Below are positions 47,786 through 64,000 of a DNA stretch of 64,000 nt, piece by piece. The DNA lies in contig JBFXDS010000002.1 in the NCBI GenBank assembly GCA_050180895.1, forward strand, positions 434,001 through 498,000, given 5' to 3'. Position 1 is the stretch's first letter. The number at the start of each line of letters is the position of its first letter. The notes below the pieces were generated by a model that had not been told where the DNA came from, did no database searches, and saw only the letters and a program-made list of their open reading frames with translations. A program made the position numbers and the translations under genes. The stretch is from JBGPEQ01 sp050180895 (lineage in GTDB: Bacteria > Pseudomonadota > Alphaproteobacteria > Dongiales > Dongiaceae).

Positions 47786-48256
47786 CTACCAGCGGTAATG
47801 CGAGAAGGCCTTGTTGGCCTCCGCCATGCGGTGCGTGTCCTCGCGCTTCTTCACCGAGGCGCCGCGGTTGTTGGCGGCGTCGAGCAGCTCGCCGCACAGG
47901 CGGTCCACCATGGTCGATTCCGAGCGCTCGCGCGCCGTGCCGATGAGCCAGCGGATGGCCAGCGCCTGCGCCCGGTCCGGCCGCACCTCGACCGGCACCT
48001 GGTAGGTGGCGCCGCCGACGCGCCGCGAGCGCACTTCCAGCTGCGGCTTCACGTTGCCCAGGGCATCGTGGAATACCTTGACCGGATCGTTGCCCGACTT
48101 CTTCTGGATCTGCTCGAAGGCGCCGTAGACGATGGTCTCGGCGGCCGACTTCTTGCCCTCGTACATCAGGCAGTTCATGAACTTGCTGACGACGATGTCG
48201 CCGAACTTCGGGTCCGGCAGGATTTCGCGCTTGTCGGCGGTGCGGCGGCGGGACAT
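47786..48256 (-). CDS. rpsG: 30S ribosomal protein S7
   Basis: 156 residues; head assembly initiator and in E. coli a str-operon repressor. MSRRRTADKREILPDPKFGD, FMNCLMYEGKKSAAETIVYG and GGATYQVPVEVRPDRAQALA are diagnostic. Confidence 0.98.
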   Translation of the reverse strand: MSRRRTADKREILPDPKFGDIVVSKFMNCLMYEGKKSAAETIVYGAFEQIQKKSGNDPVKVFHDALGNVKPQLEVRSRRVGGATYQVPVEVRPDRAQALAIRWLIGTARERSESTMVDRLCGELLDAANNRGASVKKREDTHRMAEANKAFSHYRW

Positions 48257-48266
48257 GGGCGGCTCC

Positions 48267-48638
48267 CTACTTCGGACGCTTGGCGCCGTATTTGGAGCGG
48301 CGCTGGCGGCGGTCCTTGACGCCCTGGGTATCGAGCGTGCCGCGGATGATGTGATAGCGCACGCCCGGCAGGTCCTTGACGCGGCCGCCGCGGACCATCA
48401 CGACCGAGTGCTCCTGCAGGTTGTGGCCCTCGCCGGGGATGTAGGTCACGACCTCGAAGCCGTTGGTCAGGCGCACCTTGGCCACCTTGCGCAGCGCCGA
48501 GTTCGGCTTCTTCGGCGTCGTCGTATAGACGCGCGTGCAGACGCCGCGCTTCTGCGGACAGCCCTGCAGGGCCGGAACCTTGTTGCGCGTCCTTTGCTGC
48601 CGCCGTGGATTGGCGACGAGTTGGTTGATCGTCGGCAT
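48267..48638 (-). CDS. rpsL: 30S ribosomal protein S12
   Basis: 123 residues; decoding-centre protein. PTINQLVANPRRQQRTRNKV, TTTPKKPNSALRKVAKVRLT and GEGHNLQEHSVVMVRGGRVK DLPGVRYH carry wild-type Lys at the two main streptomycin-resistance positions (PKKPNSA and GRVKDLP). ATG 48638; an in-frame start three codons earlier is less likely. Confidence 0.98.
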   Translation of the reverse strand: MPTINQLVANPRRQQRTRNKVPALQGCPQKRGVCTRVYTTTPKKPNSALRKVAKVRLTNGFEVVTYIPGEGHNLQEHSVVMVRGGRVKDLPGVRYHIIRGTLDTQGVKDRRQRRSKYGAKRPK

Positions 48639-48849
48639 CGGGATCACATCCTCACGTCGGCCTCTGCGGCCGAAGCAAAACGCCGCACCGAAGCGCTACC
48701 GGCTCCGCGCGGCACAAGAACGAACCGCCCCTGGGGCGTATGTCCTGTTACAGTTGCGTTCGAGGCTGCGTCTGGACGGTAGCGTCCACCACCAGCCTCC
48801 TCAAAGGCGGGCGCAATTTAGTGAGGCGCCCCAGGGTCGTCAAGCAAAA

Positions 48850-48912
48850 GAATGGGAAAAACGACGCAACTTCCGCCGGTTTGCCCCGCCGGCCCTGGCT
48901 GGGCCGGCGGGG
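48850..48912 (-). terminator. Strong hairpin after rpoC
   Basis: On the minus strand a perfect 12-bp stem (CCCCGCCGGCCC / GGGCCGGCGGGG, loop of 5; 48912-48884) starts 12 bases after the rpoC stop. GTTTTTCCC follows about 20 bases later. This is a plausible terminator or attenuator between rpoBC and the str operon. The remainder of the 286-base gap (48639-48849) must hold any rpsL promoter, but I see no clear -35/-10 pair. Confidence 0.6.
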
Positions 48913-48924
48913 GCCGGCGAAAGC

Positions 48925-53091
<4,167 letters not shown>

Positions 53092-53131
53092 CGATCTCAC
53101 CTCATGTCTGTCGTTCGACAGATAACCGATA

Positions 53132-57295
<4,164 letters not shown>

Positions 57296-57393
57296 TGCTG
57301 TCCTCGTCAATCCGATTTCCAACTGTCGGTATCGGCGCGCCGCGCACGCGCGGCCGCGCGCTCCTCACGCATGGGCACGTTCAAACGCCGGCG

Positions 57394-57421
57394 CCCGCTG
57401 CTCCCGGGCGGGAGCAGCGGG
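57394..57421 (-). promoter_or_regulatory. rplL-rpoB intergenic hairpin, probable attenuator or processing site
   Basis: CCCGCTGCTCCC-GGGC-GGGAGCAGCGGG forms a perfect 12-bp stem in the 160-base gap between rplL and rpoB. No U-run follows. The position corresponds to the E. coli rplL-rpoB attenuator/RNase III region that lowers rpoBC expression relative to L7/L12. Confidence 0.6.
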
Positions 57422-57455
57422 CCGTCGACGACAGAGATCGTGGGCACGTGATCAA

Positions 57456-57836
57456 TTACTTCAGTTCGACCTTCGCGCCGGCATCTTCCAGCTTCTTCTT
57501 GAGCGCCTCGGCATCGGCCTTGCTCGCTCCTTCCTTGACCGGCTTCGGTGCGCCTTCCACCAGGTCCTTGGCCTCCTTGAGGCCGAGGCCGGTGATCGCG
57601 CGCACCTCCTTGATCACGTTGATCTTGTTGGCGCCGGCCTCCTTCAGCACGACGGTGAACTCCGTCTGCTCGGCCGCCGCGGCCGCGCCCGGCGCCGCCG
57701 CGCCCGGCGCCGCCGCCACCGCGACCGGCGCGGCGGCCGTGACGCCCCATGCTTCCTCGAGCTTCTTGCTCAGCTCTGCCGCCTCGAGGACGGTGAGCTT
57801 CGAGAGCTCGTCGACCAGTTTCTGCAAGTCAGCCAT
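57456..57836 (-). CDS. rplL: 50S ribosomal protein L7/L12
   Basis: 126 residues. N-terminal dimerisation helix pair (MADLQKLVDELSKLTVLEAA), a flexible Ala/Pro hinge (~33-58) and the factor-binding C-terminal domain (EFTVVLKEAGANKINVIKEV ... GLGLKEAKDLVEGAPKPVKE). Confidence 0.98.
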   Translation of the reverse strand: MADLQKLVDELSKLTVLEAAELSKKLEEAWGVTAAAPVAVAAAPGAAAPGAAAAAEQTEFTVVLKEAGANKINVIKEVRAITGLGLKEAKDLVEGAPKPVKEGASKADAEALKKKLEDAGAKVELK

Positions 57837-57880
57837 CTGTCGGTTCTCCTTGGGCTTGAACGTCTGTTGTCGGCATCGGC

Positions 57881-58399
57881 TCAGGCGGCATCGCCCTTCG
57901 ATGCATAGGCATTGAGGACACGCGCGAGCTTGGCCGCCGGCGCCTGCAGCACGGCGGCGACGCGCGTCGCCGGCGTGGACAGGATGCCGACGATCTTGCC
58001 CCGCAACTCGTCGAGCGACGGCAGAGTGGCCAGTGCCTTGACCCCGTTGAGGTCGAGGAGCTGACCGCCCATGGCGCCGCCGACGATCTTCAGCTTCTCG
58101 TTCGAATTGGCGTAGGTGACGGCCACCTTGGCCGCGGCGATGGGATCCGCCGAATAGGCGATCGCCGTCGGTCCGGTGAACATCGACTTCAGCCCTTCGA
58201 ACTTCGTGCCCTCGAGTGCGAGACGCGCGAGCCGATTCTTCGTCACTTTGAAACCAGCGCCCGCCTGCCGCATCTGACGCCGAAGGTTCGTCACTTCCGC
58301 GACGGTCAGGCCGGACTGCTGGGTGATCACCACCAGCTCGGCCGTCTTCAACGTCTGGTGCAGCGAGGTGACCAGCTGTTGTTTCTCGGATCGGTCCAC
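57881..58399 (-). CDS. rplJ: 50S ribosomal protein L10
   Basis: 172 residues; the stalk base carrying L7/L12 dimers. GTG 58399 behind GGAGAC gives the conserved start MDRSEKQQLV. VTNLRRQMRQAGAGFKVTKN RLARLAL and the C-terminal L12-binding helix are present. An upstream open frame runs through the L10 leader and is ignored. Confidence 0.96.
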   Translation of the reverse strand: MDRSEKQQLVTSLHQTLKTAELVVITQQSGLTVAEVTNLRRQMRQAGAGFKVTKNRLARLALEGTKFEGLKSMFTGPTAIAYSADPIAAAKVAVTYANSNEKLKIVGGAMGGQLLDLNGVKALATLPSLDELRGKIVGILSTPATRVAAVLQAPAAKLARVLNAYASKGDAA

Positions 58400-58554
58400 T
58401 GATCGTCTCCGATGCCATCGGCCGGAGGGCTGCAACGCGTGCACCCGCCGGCCTGGTTGCCACATGGGCCTCCGGGACAATCCGGACGACCCGGTTTGCC
58501 TGTCCCAGAAGTTCAAGCCGCCGCCGCTCTCCTCGTCGAGGGAGCCGGAAACGG

Positions 58555-58645
58555 TTGCCCTCCCGTCTATGCAGGCCGCTCGCGCCATTAAGACCCGTGC
58601 GGGCATGCCCGTACGGATCGCCTGCAGTCTCGGACAGGTTGATGG
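58555..58645 (-). ncRNA. L10 leader (rplJ autoregulatory RNA element)
   Basis: The 314 bases between rplA and rplJ contain, on the minus strand, CCGAGACTGCAGGCGATC (near 58636-58618) and GCGGCCTGCATAGACGGG (near 58579-58562). Here GACTGCAGG and CCTGCA pair, matching the alphaproteobacterial L10 leader that L10-L12 binds to control rplJL translation. The remaining leader shows only GC-rich stems. The ends are approximate. Confidence 0.65.
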
Positions 58646-58713
58646 CCTTGCCTCGCAGCGCCGCCATCGCCGCCGCCCCGAAGAGCGGCGGATCTCCAAT
58701 CCCCGGTCCCGGC

Positions 58714-59409
58714 CTAGCCGGCGACCAGGGTCGAAATCTCCAACTTCACGCCGGCGCCCATCGTCGAGCTCAACGACACCTTCTTTATGTAGGTGCCCTT
58801 GGCGCCGCTGGGCTTGGCCCGGTTCACCGCGCCGACGAACGCCTTCACGTTCTCGACGATGGCGTCCTTGCTGAAGCTCGCCTTGCCGATGCCGGCGTGG
58901 ATCAGGCCCGCCTTTTCCGCGCGGAACTCGACCTGGCCGCCCTTGGAGGCTTTGATCGCCTCGGCGACGTCGTTGGTCACCGTGCCCAGCTTCGGATTCG
59001 GCATCAGGCCGCGCGGGCCCAGCACCTTGCCGAGCTTGCCGACGACGCCCATCATGTCCGGGGTTGCGATGCAACGATCGAACTCTATCTGGCCCGCCTG
59101 CACCTTTTCCGCAAGGTCTTCGGCGCCGACGATGTCGGCGCCCGCCGCCTTGGCCGCCTCGGCCTTCGGCCCCTTGGCGAAGACGGCGACGCGCAGGCTC
59201 TTGCCGGTGCCGTGCGGCAGCAGCACGACGCCGCGCACGTTCTGGTCCGAGTGGCGCGGGTCGATGCCGAGATTCATCGCGATCTCGACGGTCTCGTCGA
59301 ACTTGGCCTTGGCGCCCTGCTTGATCAGATCGACGGCCTTGTCGACCGGATAGAACGCGTCGCGGTCGATCAGCCCGTACGCCTGCTTCAGTCGCTTTCC
59401 CTTGGCCAT
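58714..59409 (-). CDS. rplA: 50S ribosomal protein L1
   Basis: 231 residues. AKGKRLKQAYGLIDRDAFYP, VRGVVLLPHGTGKSLRVAVF, GPRGLMPNPKLGTVTNDVAE and GTYIKKVSLSSTMGAGVK are diagnostic. L1 forms the mobile stalk and represses the L11 operon in E. coli. Starts four bases after the rplK stop. Confidence 0.98.
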   Translation of the reverse strand: MAKGKRLKQAYGLIDRDAFYPVDKAVDLIKQGAKAKFDETVEIAMNLGIDPRHSDQNVRGVVLLPHGTGKSLRVAVFAKGPKAEAAKAAGADIVGAEDLAEKVQAGQIEFDRCIATPDMMGVVGKLGKVLGPRGLMPNPKLGTVTNDVAEAIKASKGGQVEFRAEKAGLIHAGIGKASFSKDAIVENVKAFVGAVNRAKPSGAKGTYIKKVSLSSTMGAGVKLEISTLVAG

Positions 59410-59413
59410 GGCC

Positions 59414-59845
59414 CTACTCCACCACTTCCAGGCCCATCGAGCGGGCCGAGCCCTTGATCATCTGGGCGGCGGCGTCGATGTCGTTGGCGTTGAGGTCGGG
59501 CATCTTCTGCTCGGCGATCTTGCGGATCTGCGCCATCGTCACCTTGCCGACCGCGCCGGCCTTGCCGGTGGTCTGCGAGCCCTTCTCGATCCCCGCCGCC
59601 TTCATCAGGAAGTAGCTGGCCGGCGGCGTCTTCGTCACGAAGCTGAACGAGCGGTCGGAGAAGCAGGTGATCACCACGGGGATCGGCATGCCCGGCTCGA
59701 GCGACTGGGTCGCCGCGTTGAACTGCTTGCAGAACTCCATGATGTTCAGGCCGCGCGGCCCCAGCGCCGTGCCGACGGGCGGCGACGGATTGGCCTTTCC
59801 GGCCGGTATCTGCAGTTTGATGTAGCCGTCGATCTTCTTCGCCAT
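59414..59845 (-). CDS. rplK: 50S ribosomal protein L11
   Basis: 143 residues. Pro-rich N-terminal domain IKLQIPAGKANPSPPVGTAL GPRGLNIMEFCKQFN and C-terminal rRNA-binding domain ending ADMNANDIDAA-type PDLNANDIDAAAQMIKGSAR. L11 is needed for RelA-dependent stringent response. A 152-base gap separates it from nusG. Confidence 0.98.
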   Translation of the reverse strand: MAKKIDGYIKLQIPAGKANPSPPVGTALGPRGLNIMEFCKQFNAATQSLEPGMPIPVVITCFSDRSFSFVTKTPPASYFLMKAAGIEKGSQTTGKAGAVGKVTMAQIRKIAEQKMPDLNANDIDAAAQMIKGSARSMGLEVVE

Positions 59846-59997
59846 GCTTCTACCTCAGTCATACGGTTGCGAACCGGGCGTCGCCGTCCGGCTCGTGGAC
59901 CCAGGTCTCGCACCACTGGGTCCGCTGGGCGCGCGGTCCGCGGCCCTGGCCAGGCCTCCCGCGCCGGCCGCCGCCCTTCGGCGGCGCCTACTCGTAC

Positions 59998-60528
59998 TCA
60001 AACCTTCTCGACCTGCGAGTACTCCAGTTCGACCGGCGTGGCGCGGCCGAAGATCGACACGGCGACCTTGAGCCGCCCCTTCTCCTCGTCCACTTCCTCG
60101 ACCAGGCCGTTGAACGAGGTGAAGGGTCCGTCGGACACCCGCACCTGCTCGCCGATCTCGAAGATCACCGCCGGCTTGGGGCGCTCGATGCCCTCCTTCA
60201 CCTGGGTCTGCACGTGCTGGATCTCCGATTCCGGGATCGGCGACGGCTTGCCCTTGGCGCCGAGGAAGCCGGTCACCTTCGGGGTGTTCTTCACCAGGTG
60301 CCAGCTCTCGTCGTCCAGGTCCATCTTGATGAGCACGTAGCCCGGCAGGAACTTCCGCTCGGCGTTCACCTTGGTGCCGCGGCGCAGCTCGACGACCTCC
60401 TCGGTCGGCACCAGGACCTCGACGATCTTGTCCGCCATGCCCTTCTGCTGCGCCTGCTCGCGGATCGACTGCGCCACCTTGCGCTCGAATCCCGAGTAGA
60501 CGTGAACCACGTACCACCGCAAAGCCAT
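59998..60528 (-). CDS. nusG: Transcription termination/antitermination protein NusG
   Basis: 176 residues. NGN domain (RWYVVHVYSGFERKVAQSIR ... FLPGYVLIKMDLDDESWHLV) binds polymerase; the KOW domain (IGEQVRVSDGPFTSFNGLVE EVDEEKGRLKV) contacts Rho or S10. Six bases after the secE stop. Confidence 0.98.
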   Translation of the reverse strand: MALRWYVVHVYSGFERKVAQSIREQAQQKGMADKIVEVLVPTEEVVELRRGTKVNAERKFLPGYVLIKMDLDDESWHLVKNTPKVTGFLGAKGKPSPIPESEIQHVQTQVKEGIERPKPAVIFEIGEQVRVSDGPFTSFNGLVEEVDEEKGRLKVAVSIFGRATPVELEYSQVEKV

Positions 60529-60534
60529 CGCGCC

Positions 60535-60732
60535 TTACCTTCCGATCCCCAGCACGAAATCGACCAGCCAGTTGATGATCGCGTCGCTGACCAGGAAGAA
60601 GATCGCGGCCAGGATCACCATCACGAACACCATCGCCGTCGTGACGGTCGTCTCCTTGCGCGTCGGCCAAGTGATCTTGTGGAACTCCTGGCGCACCTGC
60701 TGGGCGAACTCGCCGGGACTGATCTTCGCCAT
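60535..60732 (-). CDS. secE: Preprotein translocase subunit SecE
   Basis: 65 residues from ATG 60732, with a cytoplasmic amphipathic segment (FAQQVRQEFHKITWPTRKET) and a single membrane helix (AMVFVMVILAAIFFLVSDAI), the short one-helix form. ATG 60765 would add eleven residues (MTIERTAADKK) and cannot be excluded. Confidence 0.95.
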   Translation of the reverse strand: MAKISPGEFAQQVRQEFHKITWPTRKETTVTTAMVFVMVILAAIFFLVSDAIINWLVDFVLGIGR

Positions 60733-60783
60733 CTTCTTGTCTGCCGCCGTTCTCTCGATCGTCATCTGCGGCCCCGCTGTCGG

Positions 60784-60860
60784 TGGCAGGAGTGGAGGGA
60801 CTCGAACCCCCAACCCCCGGTTTTGGAGACCGGTGCTCTAGCCAATTGAGCTACACTCCT
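60784..60860 (-). tRNA. tRNA-Trp (anticodon CCA)
   Basis: Complete on the minus strand: acceptor AGGAGTG/CACTCCT, D-arm TAGCTCAATTGGCTAGAGCA, anticodon stem-loop CCGGT-CTCCAAA-ACCGG, T-arm GGTTCGAGTCC, discriminator G and encoded CCA (60786-60784). Between tuf and secE, the usual position. Confidence 0.96.
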
Positions 60861-60900
60861 CCAGGCGCCGGCCGTGATGCGTGAGCGATGCGCCGCACTC

Positions 60901-62091
<1,191 letters not shown>

Positions 62092-62152
62092 CTGTCCTAG
62101 TCCTCGTCCTCGAGTCCCTCGTCCTCGGATTCCCTCGCCGCTGACCGCAAGT

Positions 62153-62226
62153 TGGAGCGGGTGATGGGAATCGAACCCACGTAGCCAGCTTGGAAGGCTG
62201 GTGCTCTACCATTGAGCTACACCCGC
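62153..62226 (-). tRNA. tRNA-Gly (anticodon TCC)
   Basis: Complete on the minus strand: acceptor GCGGGTG/CACCCGC, anticodon stem-loop CCAGC-CTTCCAA-GCTGG, T-arm GGTTCGATTCC, discriminator T and encoded CCA (62155-62153). Confidence 0.96.
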
Positions 62227-62282
62227 AGCCCCGTTCCAGCACCTCGCCTGTTCGCTTCGTCGCCCACCCCTGAGGCCGCAAG

Positions 62283-62368
62283 TGGTGGAGGGGGTAGGAT
62301 TCGAACCTACGTAGGCGTGCGCCAACGGGTTTACAGCCCGTCCCCTTTAGCCACTCGGGCACCCCTCC
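62283..62368 (-). tRNA. tRNA-Tyr (anticodon GTA)
   Basis: Complete on the minus strand: acceptor GGAGGGG/CCCCTCC, anticodon loop CTGTAAA, long class II variable arm CGTTGGCGCACGCCTACG, T-arm GGTTCGAATCC, discriminator A and encoded CCA (62285-62283). Confidence 0.96.
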
Positions 62369-62404
62369 TGACTCTGCCGGTCCTTAGCTTTCTGGCGGAG
62401 TTGC

Positions 62405-62434
62405 GCAATATGTGGATTCACGGTGACTTGTCAA
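62405..62434 (-). promoter_or_regulatory. Promoter of the tRNA-Tyr-tRNA-Gly-tuf operon
   Basis: On the minus strand TTGACA (62434-62429) and TATTGC (62410-62405) are 18 bases apart, about 37 bases upstream of the tRNA-Tyr 5' end. The region after -10 is GC-rich, as expected for a stringently controlled stable-RNA promoter. It points away from rlmB. Confidence 0.5.
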
Positions 62435-62536
62435 TGACAAACCGCGTAAAAACGACCGCAGCGGCGCGTCCCTCGCCGGACCCGCCGCCGTGGCAATGCT
62501 AAATCGTCCGAATTTGCGGCGATCATAGGGAGCGAG

Positions 62537-63367
62537 ATGGGCAAACGCAAGCCATTCCAACGGCCCGAGCCGCCCGCCGACGCGCCGGCCGCCGTCGGCT
62601 CGCCCTACTGGCTGTTCGGCGGCCACCCGGTCGAGGCGGCCCTGCGCAATCCCCGCCGCCGGGCGCACCGCCTGCTGGCGACTGCCGAGGCCGCCGCCCA
62701 GCAGGCCGCCCTGCTGCAGCTCGCGCGCACCCGGCCGCAGGGCGCGCCGCGCCTGGAGACGGTCGACCGCGAGTTCCTCGCCCGCCACCTGCCGGCCGGC
62801 GCCGTGCATCAGGGTCTGGCCCTGCTGGCCGAGCCGCTGCCGCCGGTCGACATCTACGCGGTCTGCGACGACCTAGCCGACCGGCCGGACGCCGCCCTCC
62901 TTCTGCTCGATCAGGTCACCGACCCGCACAATGTCGGCGCCATCCTGCGCTCCGCCGCCGCTTTCGGCGCCCGCGCCGTGATCTGCACCGAGCGCCATGC
63001 CGCCGCCGAGACCGGCGTGCTGGCTAAGGCCGCCTCGGGCGCGCTCGAGCATGTGCCGCTGGTCGCCGTCGCCAATCTCGCCCGCGCCATGGACATGCTG
63101 AAGGAGGCCGGCGTCTGGTGCGCCGGCCTCGCCGCCGACGCGCCGCGGACCCTGGCCGAGGCCCGCCTCGCCGGCAAGATCGCCGTCGCGCTCGGTGCCG
63201 AGGGAAGCGGCCTGCGCCGGCTGACCCGCGAGCGCTGCGACCTGCTCCTGCGGCTGCCGACGCAGGGCCCGATCGCCCAGCTCAACGTCTCCAACGCCGC
63301 CGCCATCGCGCTCTACGAGCTGGCCCGCGCCCGCCCGCATTTGCCATCGCAGGACGGCGGCGGATAG
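62537..63367 (+). CDS. rlmB: TrmH/SpoU family 23S rRNA 2'-O-methyltransferase (RlmB type)
   Basis: 276 residues. An N-terminal L30e-like substrate-binding domain (~25-105: YWLFGGHPVEAALRNPRRRA, LARHLPAGAVHQGLALLAEP) precedes the knotted SPOUT domain with motif 1 LDQVTDPHNVGAILRSAAAF, motif 2 IAVALGAEGSGLRRL and motif 3 LPTQGPIAQLNVSNAAAIAL. The expected product methylates G2251 of 23S rRNA using SAM. ATG 62537 follows AGGGAGCGAG. Confidence 0.92.
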   Translation: MGKRKPFQRPEPPADAPAAVGSPYWLFGGHPVEAALRNPRRRAHRLLATAEAAAQQAALLQLARTRPQGAPRLETVDREFLARHLPAGAVHQGLALLAEPLPPVDIYAVCDDLADRPDAALLLLDQVTDPHNVGAILRSAAAFGARAVICTERHAAAETGVLAKAASGALEHVPLVAVANLARAMDMLKEAGVWCAGLAADAPRTLAEARLAGKIAVALGAEGSGLRRLTRERCDLLLRLPTQGPIAQLNVSNAAAIALYELARARPHLPSQDGGG

Positions 63368-63423
63368 ACTGGCGCCATTCACTGCCGCGTCCGCTCATTC
63401 GTTCAAGTCATAGGGGTGCGCCG

Positions 63424-63852
63424 ATGACGCCGCGATCCGCCCTCCCGGTCCTTGCCGTCCTCTTCGCCCTCGCCGCGCCCGCCGCCGCCCAGGACGGGCC
63501 GGCGCCCGGCTCGCTGCGCTGGTTCGACAGCTTCGATGCGGACGGCGACGGCGTCCTCACGCCGTCGGAGATCGAGAGCGCCGGCGCCGCCGAGTTCGCC
63601 CGCATCGACAGGGACGGCAGCGGCGGCATCGCTCCGGACGAATACCTCGCCGACAACCCGGACACTGCCGAGGACGAAGTCCGCAAGACGCGCGACCGCT
63701 TCACCGTGATGGATCGCCGCGGCGACGGCAACGGCGTGGCCTCGCAGCGCGAGTTCATCAATTTCGGCAAGTTCATCATCGAGATCGCCGACTTCGACGG
63801 CGACAGCCGCCTCTCCCGCCAGGAGTTCATCGACGGCATCTCCGCGCCGTAA
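63424..63852 (+). CDS. Secreted EF-hand calcium-binding protein
   Basis: 142 residues. A signal peptide (LPVLAVLFALAAPAAAQ) ends at AAAQ. Calcium-loop patterns are DADGDGVLTPSE (~38), DRDGSGGIAPDE (~60), a degenerate DRRGDGNGVASQRE (~93) and DFDGDSRLSRQE (~120), so two EF-hand pairs with one non-canonical loop. A periplasmic calcium-buffering or sensing role is inferred; partners are unknown. AGGGGTG lies before ATG 63424. Confidence 0.88.
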   Translation: MTPRSALPVLAVLFALAAPAAAQDGPAPGSLRWFDSFDADGDGVLTPSEIESAGAAEFARIDRDGSGGIAPDEYLADNPDTAEDEVRKTRDRFTVMDRRGDGNGVASQREFINFGKFIIEIADFDGDSRLSRQEFIDGISAP

Positions 63853-63903
63853 GCGTCGGCGATCTCATTCGGCCCGGAGGATTTCGGATCGGGAGGCTTG
63901 CCC

Positions 63904-64000
63904 ATGGCGAACGACGAGACTTTCTCTCTGGACGGCGGCTGCACCTGCCGCGAGGTGCGCTACCGGATGACCAGCCGGCCGCTGTTCGTCCATTGCTGCC
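63904..64000 (+). CDS. GFA family protein (5' end only, cut by window edge)
   Basis: The first 32 residues, MANDETFSLDGGCTCREVRY and then RMTSRPLFVHCC, match the glutathione-dependent formaldehyde-activating/CENP-V zinc fold, with the CxC pair and HCC ligands. ATG 63904 follows GGGAGG. The rest lies outside the window. Confidence 0.8.
   Translation, partial: MANDETFSLDGGCTCREVRYRMTSRPLFVHCC

Overview
The window looks like a stretch of a high-GC alphaproteobacterial chromosome, probably Rhodospirillales (inference from gene content, GC-rich codon use and gene order; genus cannot be read from it). Evidence for the class: an ATP12-family chaperone, the order rlpA-dacC-tmk-holB-metG-tatD-MBL, a long C-minus form of S14, adk directly after secY, and LexA-type GTTC-N7-GTTC boxes.

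Region 1 (1-4.85 kb) is accessory DNA. It holds a decayed HK97-type prophage or satellite: the end of one major capsid gene, a prohead protease, a small ORF, a second complete capsid gene and a very short tape-measure-like gene. A leader with the architecture of a C4 antisense RNA follows, then an unknown acidic protein. It closes with half of a tRNA-Ser gene flanked by near-identical repeats, which reads as an attachment-site scar.

Region 2 (5.1-13.2 kb) is a plus-strand housekeeping run: RlpA lipoprotein, D-Ala-D-Ala carboxypeptidase, thymidylate kinase, DNA polymerase III delta', MetRS, TatD-like nuclease and an MBL-fold hydrolase. Convergent mazG follows.

Region 3 (13.2-14.7 kb) is a second accessory patch with a HicAB toxin-antitoxin pair and an orphan SOS-type promoter.

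Region 4 (14.7-30.3 kb) is metabolism and cell envelope: MgtE, malic enzyme, tRNA-Leu, LipB, a coupled propionyl-CoA carboxylase / acylphosphatase / B3-B4 domain cluster, ATP12, an AsmA-family protein with a degenerate CheA-like Hpt domain at its N terminus, a pseudouridine synthase, a CrcB fluoride channel and RarA.

Region 5 (30.4-62.4 kb) is the complete translation/transcription superlocus on the minus strand. In transcription order it is tRNA-Tyr, tRNA-Gly, tuf, tRNA-Trp, secE, nusG, rplKAJL, rpoBC, rpsLG, fusA, tuf, the S10-spc-alpha clusters with secY and adk, rpoA and rplQ, ending at a clear terminator. The two tuf genes are almost identical.

Region 6 (62.5-64 kb) has rlmB, a secreted EF-hand protein and the start of a GFA-family gene.

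The most unusual items are the Hpt-AsmA fusion, the C4-like antisense leader over an unknown acidic gene, the SOS promoter with no clear gene behind it, and the tRNA-Ser half with flanking repeats.
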